Origin: JAUVIB01 sp964424545
Lineage (GTDB): Bacteria; Calditrichota; Calditrichia; Calditrichales; Calditrichaceae
DNA: 9,690 bases
Assembly: GCA_964424545.1 (NCBI GenBank)
Contig: CAYRJN010000148.1
Span: forward strand, 1 to 9,690
Reading direction: 5' to 3'
In this document: piece by piece, positions 8,690-9,690 of the stretch
How positions within the stretch are numbered: position 1 is the first letter of the stretch
Layout of the letters: every line of letters starts with the position of its first letter
Program-made: the position numbers and the translations under genes
Notes under the pieces: generated by a model
Seen by the model: the letters and a program-made list of their open reading frames with translations, nothing else
What the model was told of the DNA's origin: nothing
Database searches by the model: none

Positions 8690-8779
8690 TTATTTCATTT
8701 GCGGATACCATTTAAAGGCATTCTCATAATAGAATTCAGTTAATATGTCTTGGGAAGAGATGGCTTGTAGATATTGCAT
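8690..8779 (-). pseudogene. C-terminal remnant of an amidohydrolase-like gene
   Basis: A 29-codon open frame reads MQYLQAISSQ followed by DILTEFYYENAFKWYP and ends at TAA (8690-8692), 58 bp before the sulfatase start. The block S-x-x-DI-L-x-x-FYY-x-NA-x-x-x-P resembles the last helix of amidohydrolase-2-type metal-dependent TIM-barrel hydrolases, where D-x-x-x-I-x-x-x-NA-x-x-x closes the chain. No upstream coding sequence in the same frame is present: stops TAA and TGA immediately precede the ATG. I take it as the tail of a largely deleted gene that once headed this cluster. The family assignment rests on a short motif only. A small genuine peptide is less likely because there is no SD before its ATG. 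Confidence 0.45.
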
Positions 8780-8857
8780 TCATTATTTTATCTTAATATG
8801 TAAACATTTCGGATATCAACAGGTTAAAAGCGGAGTGAGCGTTTTCCTATAATAGAG

Positions 8858-8932
8858 CTAAACATAATTATTCTTCATGTTTAAATATATTAATAACAAT
8901 CTTGCCCGTACATGACATTTATACCTGTGCAT
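8858..8932 (-). other. Short reading frame with good SD, possible remnant of first operon gene
   Basis: An ATG at 8932 is preceded by AAGGA (8941-8945) at 8 nt and opens a 24-codon frame beginning MHRYKCHVRARLLLIYLN and ending at TAG (8858-8860). It sits about 30 nt below the candidate -10 box at 8970. The peptide matches nothing I recognise. It may be the start of the collapsed gene whose tail is at 8690-8779, a leader peptide, or chance. Confidence 0.25.
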
Positions 8933-8969
8933 TATGTTTATCCTTTTTGTGAAAAGCCGTTTTTTTATT

Positions 8970-8998
8970 ATTTTACACAATCGATTACATAAACGCAA
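8970..8998 (-). promoter_or_regulatory. Candidate promoter with palindromic operator for the minus-strand cluster
   Basis: On the minus strand TTGCGT (8993-8998) and TAAAAT (8970-8975) are separated by exactly 17 nt, a good sigma-70-like pair. The spacer contains AATC|GATT centred between 8982 and 8983, with symmetric TTTA/TAAA arms at 8972-8975 and 8990-8993. A CG-centred palindrome inside the spacer is typical of LacI-family operators. An SD and ATG follow at 8941-8945 and 8932. Lineages of this kind may use different promoter consensus sequences, so this stays a prediction. Confidence 0.4.
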
Positions 8999-9092
8999 AA
9001 ATAAAGGAACGGATTGTATATTTATTGTCCATCTTTGATCAGTTATAGGTATTAATAGAAGTACTGAGAAAGGTCAACGGCTTAATCCTTGG

Positions 9093-9122
9093 ATGATAAT
9101 GACATGGAGTTTTGACTGTCAA
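9093..9122 (-). promoter_or_regulatory. TTGACA/TATCAT promoter-like pair overlapping an inverted repeat
   Basis: On the minus strand TTGACA (9117-9122) and TATCAT (9093-9098) are 18 nt apart. The -35 overlaps a perfect inverted repeat TTGAC-T-GTCAA (9112-9122), which also lies 19 nt upstream of the plus-strand ATG at 9142 and could act as an operator for either direction. AT-rich DNA gives such matches by chance. Confidence 0.25.
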
Positions 9123-9141
9123 CTTAAAGGATATAAACAAT

Positions 9142-9189
9142 ATGACGAAAAAACGTATCCATTCGGTGAAGCACATCTTGTTTGAGTAA
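9142..9189 (+). pseudogene. 5' end of an unknown gene cut by the IS66 element
   Basis: ATG at 9142, with AAGGA (9127-9131) 10 nt upstream, opens MTKKRIHSVKHILFE and stops at TAA (9187-9189). That stop lies within GTAA (9186-9189), the usual first four bases of an IS66-family end. The simplest reading is a gene, divergent from the enzyme cluster, interrupted after about 14 codons by the insertion. The peptide is too short to assign. A divergent neighbour of a catabolic operon is often its regulator, but nothing in these residues shows a DNA-binding domain. Confidence 0.35.
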
Positions 9190-9233
9190 TATTTCTTCTT
9201 AAGTTAATAGTATTAATCTTCATATTCAAACTT

Positions 9234-9239
9234 AGGAGG
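9234..9239 (+). promoter_or_regulatory. Strong Shine-Dalgarno site of tnpA
   Basis: AGGAGG ends 4 nt before the ATG at 9244. It is a full consensus site, unlike the weak sites of the intact minus-strand enzyme genes, consistent with the element being foreign. Confidence 0.7.
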
Positions 9240-9243
9240 AAAG

Positions 9244-9552
9244 ATGGAATCAAATAACACTATCCGCAGCAGTCGGGAAGAGATGTTTGCGCTTATTGAA
9301 AAATATTTTGACAGTTCACAACCCCAAAAACAATTCTGCATTGATAATACTATCACCCTATCCAAATTTACCTACTGGCTGAAAAAATATCGTAATGATC
9401 AAAAAGGAGCGGGATTTATTCCCCTTAATTTTTCTCAGGCACACATTATAGGTGAAACACGTATTGAACTACCCAACGGCATTATCATTACTTTCAATGC
9501 TTCGGCCAATACCACTTTCATCGGCGAATTAATTATGAAAGCAACACTTTAA
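9244..9552 (+). CDS. tnpA: IS66-family accessory protein TnpA (OrfA)
   Basis: A 102-residue protein of the small first-ORF type that precedes tnpB in IS66 elements and is needed, with TnpB and TnpC, for efficient transposition. The N-terminal half (about 12-50, REEMFALIEKYFDSSQPQKQFC then LSKFTYWLKKYR) looks like the helix-turn-helix with the conserved F-C-x-x-x-x-I-x-x-x-x-F-x-x-W pattern. The C-terminal half (IELPNGIIITFNASANTTFIGELI) forms the beta-rich tail typical of the family, with the L-P-N-G motif. The ATG is fixed by AGGAGG. TAA at 9550-9552 is one base before the tnpB start, suggesting translational coupling. It is intact within the window; whether the whole element is active cannot be seen. 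Confidence 0.85.
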   Translation: MESNNTIRSSREEMFALIEKYFDSSQPQKQFCIDNTITLSKFTYWLKKYRNDQKGAGFIPLNFSQAHIIGETRIELPNGIIITFNASANTTFIGELIMKATL

Positions 9553-9553
9553 A

Positions 9554-9690
9554 ATGCTGCCCATCAGCACGCAGGCGCGATTTTTCCTGTATAGTGAAGC
9601 GGTGGATATGCGCAAAAGCTTTGACGGTCTTCAGGGTATTATCAATAATTCGCTGAAAATGAATCCGCATTCCGGCGATGTGTTTATATT
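9554..9690 (+). CDS. tnpB: IS66-family accessory protein TnpB (OrfB), 5' part
   Basis: ATG at 9554 opens 45 codons to the window edge: MLPISTQARFFLYSEAVDMR, then KSFDGLQGIINNSLKMNP and SGDVFIF. The pattern R-F-x-L-Y-x-x-x-V-D-M-R-K-S-F-D-G-L and the later S-G-x-x-F-I-F are the hallmark of IS66 OrfB (PF05717-type) proteins, normally about 115 residues, so roughly 70 residues lie outside. It begins one base after the tnpA stop and has no separate SD of note, so it is probably coupled to tnpA. No disruption is seen. Confidence 0.88.
   Translation, partial: MLPISTQARFFLYSEAVDMRKSFDGLQGIINNSLKMNPHSGDVFI

Larger units (their letters stand above)
8633..9185. other. Gene-poor stretch between the sulfatase and the IS66 element
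   Basis: No full-length gene is visible here. It holds a short C-terminal remnant of a minus-strand enzyme gene (8690-8779), a well-spaced candidate minus-strand promoter and operator (8970-8998), a short minus-strand frame with a good SD just below it (8858-8932), another promoter-like pair (9093-9122) and a truncated plus-strand frame (9142-9189). The rest, AT-rich and with stops in all frames, I cannot explain. Confidence 0.6.
9186..9690 (+). mobile_element. IS66-family insertion sequence, left part
   Basis: tnpA and the start of tnpB, in the order and spacing usual for IS66, run off the right edge; the tnpC transposase would follow. I place the left end at 9186 because GTAA is the typical IS66 terminus and sits 58 bp before tnpA. 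The inverted repeat cannot be checked without the right end. If correct, the 8 bp TTGTTTGA (9178-9185) should be repeated just past the far end. Confidence 0.7.

Noticed and set aside
8800..8812. GTAAACATTTCGG as the IS66 left end
   Set aside because: It would leave about 440 bp before tnpA, long for this family, and gives no account of the truncated frame at 9142; kept only as an alternative.
1..9690. CRISPR array, tRNA, rRNA or phage genes
   Set aside because: No regularly spaced repeats, cloverleaf-like sequences or phage motifs were seen on either strand.

Overview
The window shows a bacterium of the FCB superphylum. The 722-residue secreted protein at 4907-7075 ends in a type IX secretion (T9SS) sorting domain with the EQNYPNPFNPSTTIKY signature, common in Ignavibacteriota, Calditrichota, KSB1 and related Bacteroidota-like lineages. 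Genes start on ATG or TTG and some have weak Shine-Dalgarno sites, which also fits. I cannot name a genus.

Layout: from about 9000 down to position 1 there is one minus-strand cluster of secreted carbohydrate-active genes. In transcription order these are: a candidate promoter with a palindromic operator (8970-8998); a small remnant of an amidohydrolase-like gene (8690-8779); an intact family S1 sulfatase (7238-8632); a DUF4434-type TIM-barrel protein with Fn3, discoidin-like and T9SS domains (4907-7075); the first ~95 codons of a second, lipoprotein-type sulfatase that is broken (about 4563-4893); an intact GH78 alpha-L-rhamnosidase (2138-4525); and a GH106-type alpha-L-rhamnosidase broken by two in-frame TAG codons and running off the left edge (1-2072). 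The right edge holds the start of an IS66-family insertion sequence on the plus strand (tnpA 9244-9552, tnpB from 9554). It appears to have landed just inside a short plus-strand reading frame at 9142.

Together the intact genes describe extracellular or periplasmic breakdown of a sulfated, rhamnose-containing polysaccharide. The sulfatase removes sulfate esters, GH78 and formerly GH106 release terminal L-rhamnose, and the DUF4434 protein is probably a cell-surface glycosidase or binding protein. Ulvan-like green-algal glycans are the obvious candidate substrate, but that is inference. No SusC/SusD pair, transporter or cytoplasmic rhamnose pathway is in view.

The most striking property of the window is decay. 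Three of six enzyme genes (GH106, lipoprotein sulfatase, amidohydrolase) are pseudogenes, and an insertion sequence sits beside the presumed operon promoter. I see no CRISPR array, tRNA, rRNA or phage gene, and no convincing wholly new system. The points most worth checking are the double amber GH106, the palindromic mini-insert inside the T9SS domain, and the promoter/operator with the collapsed first gene.
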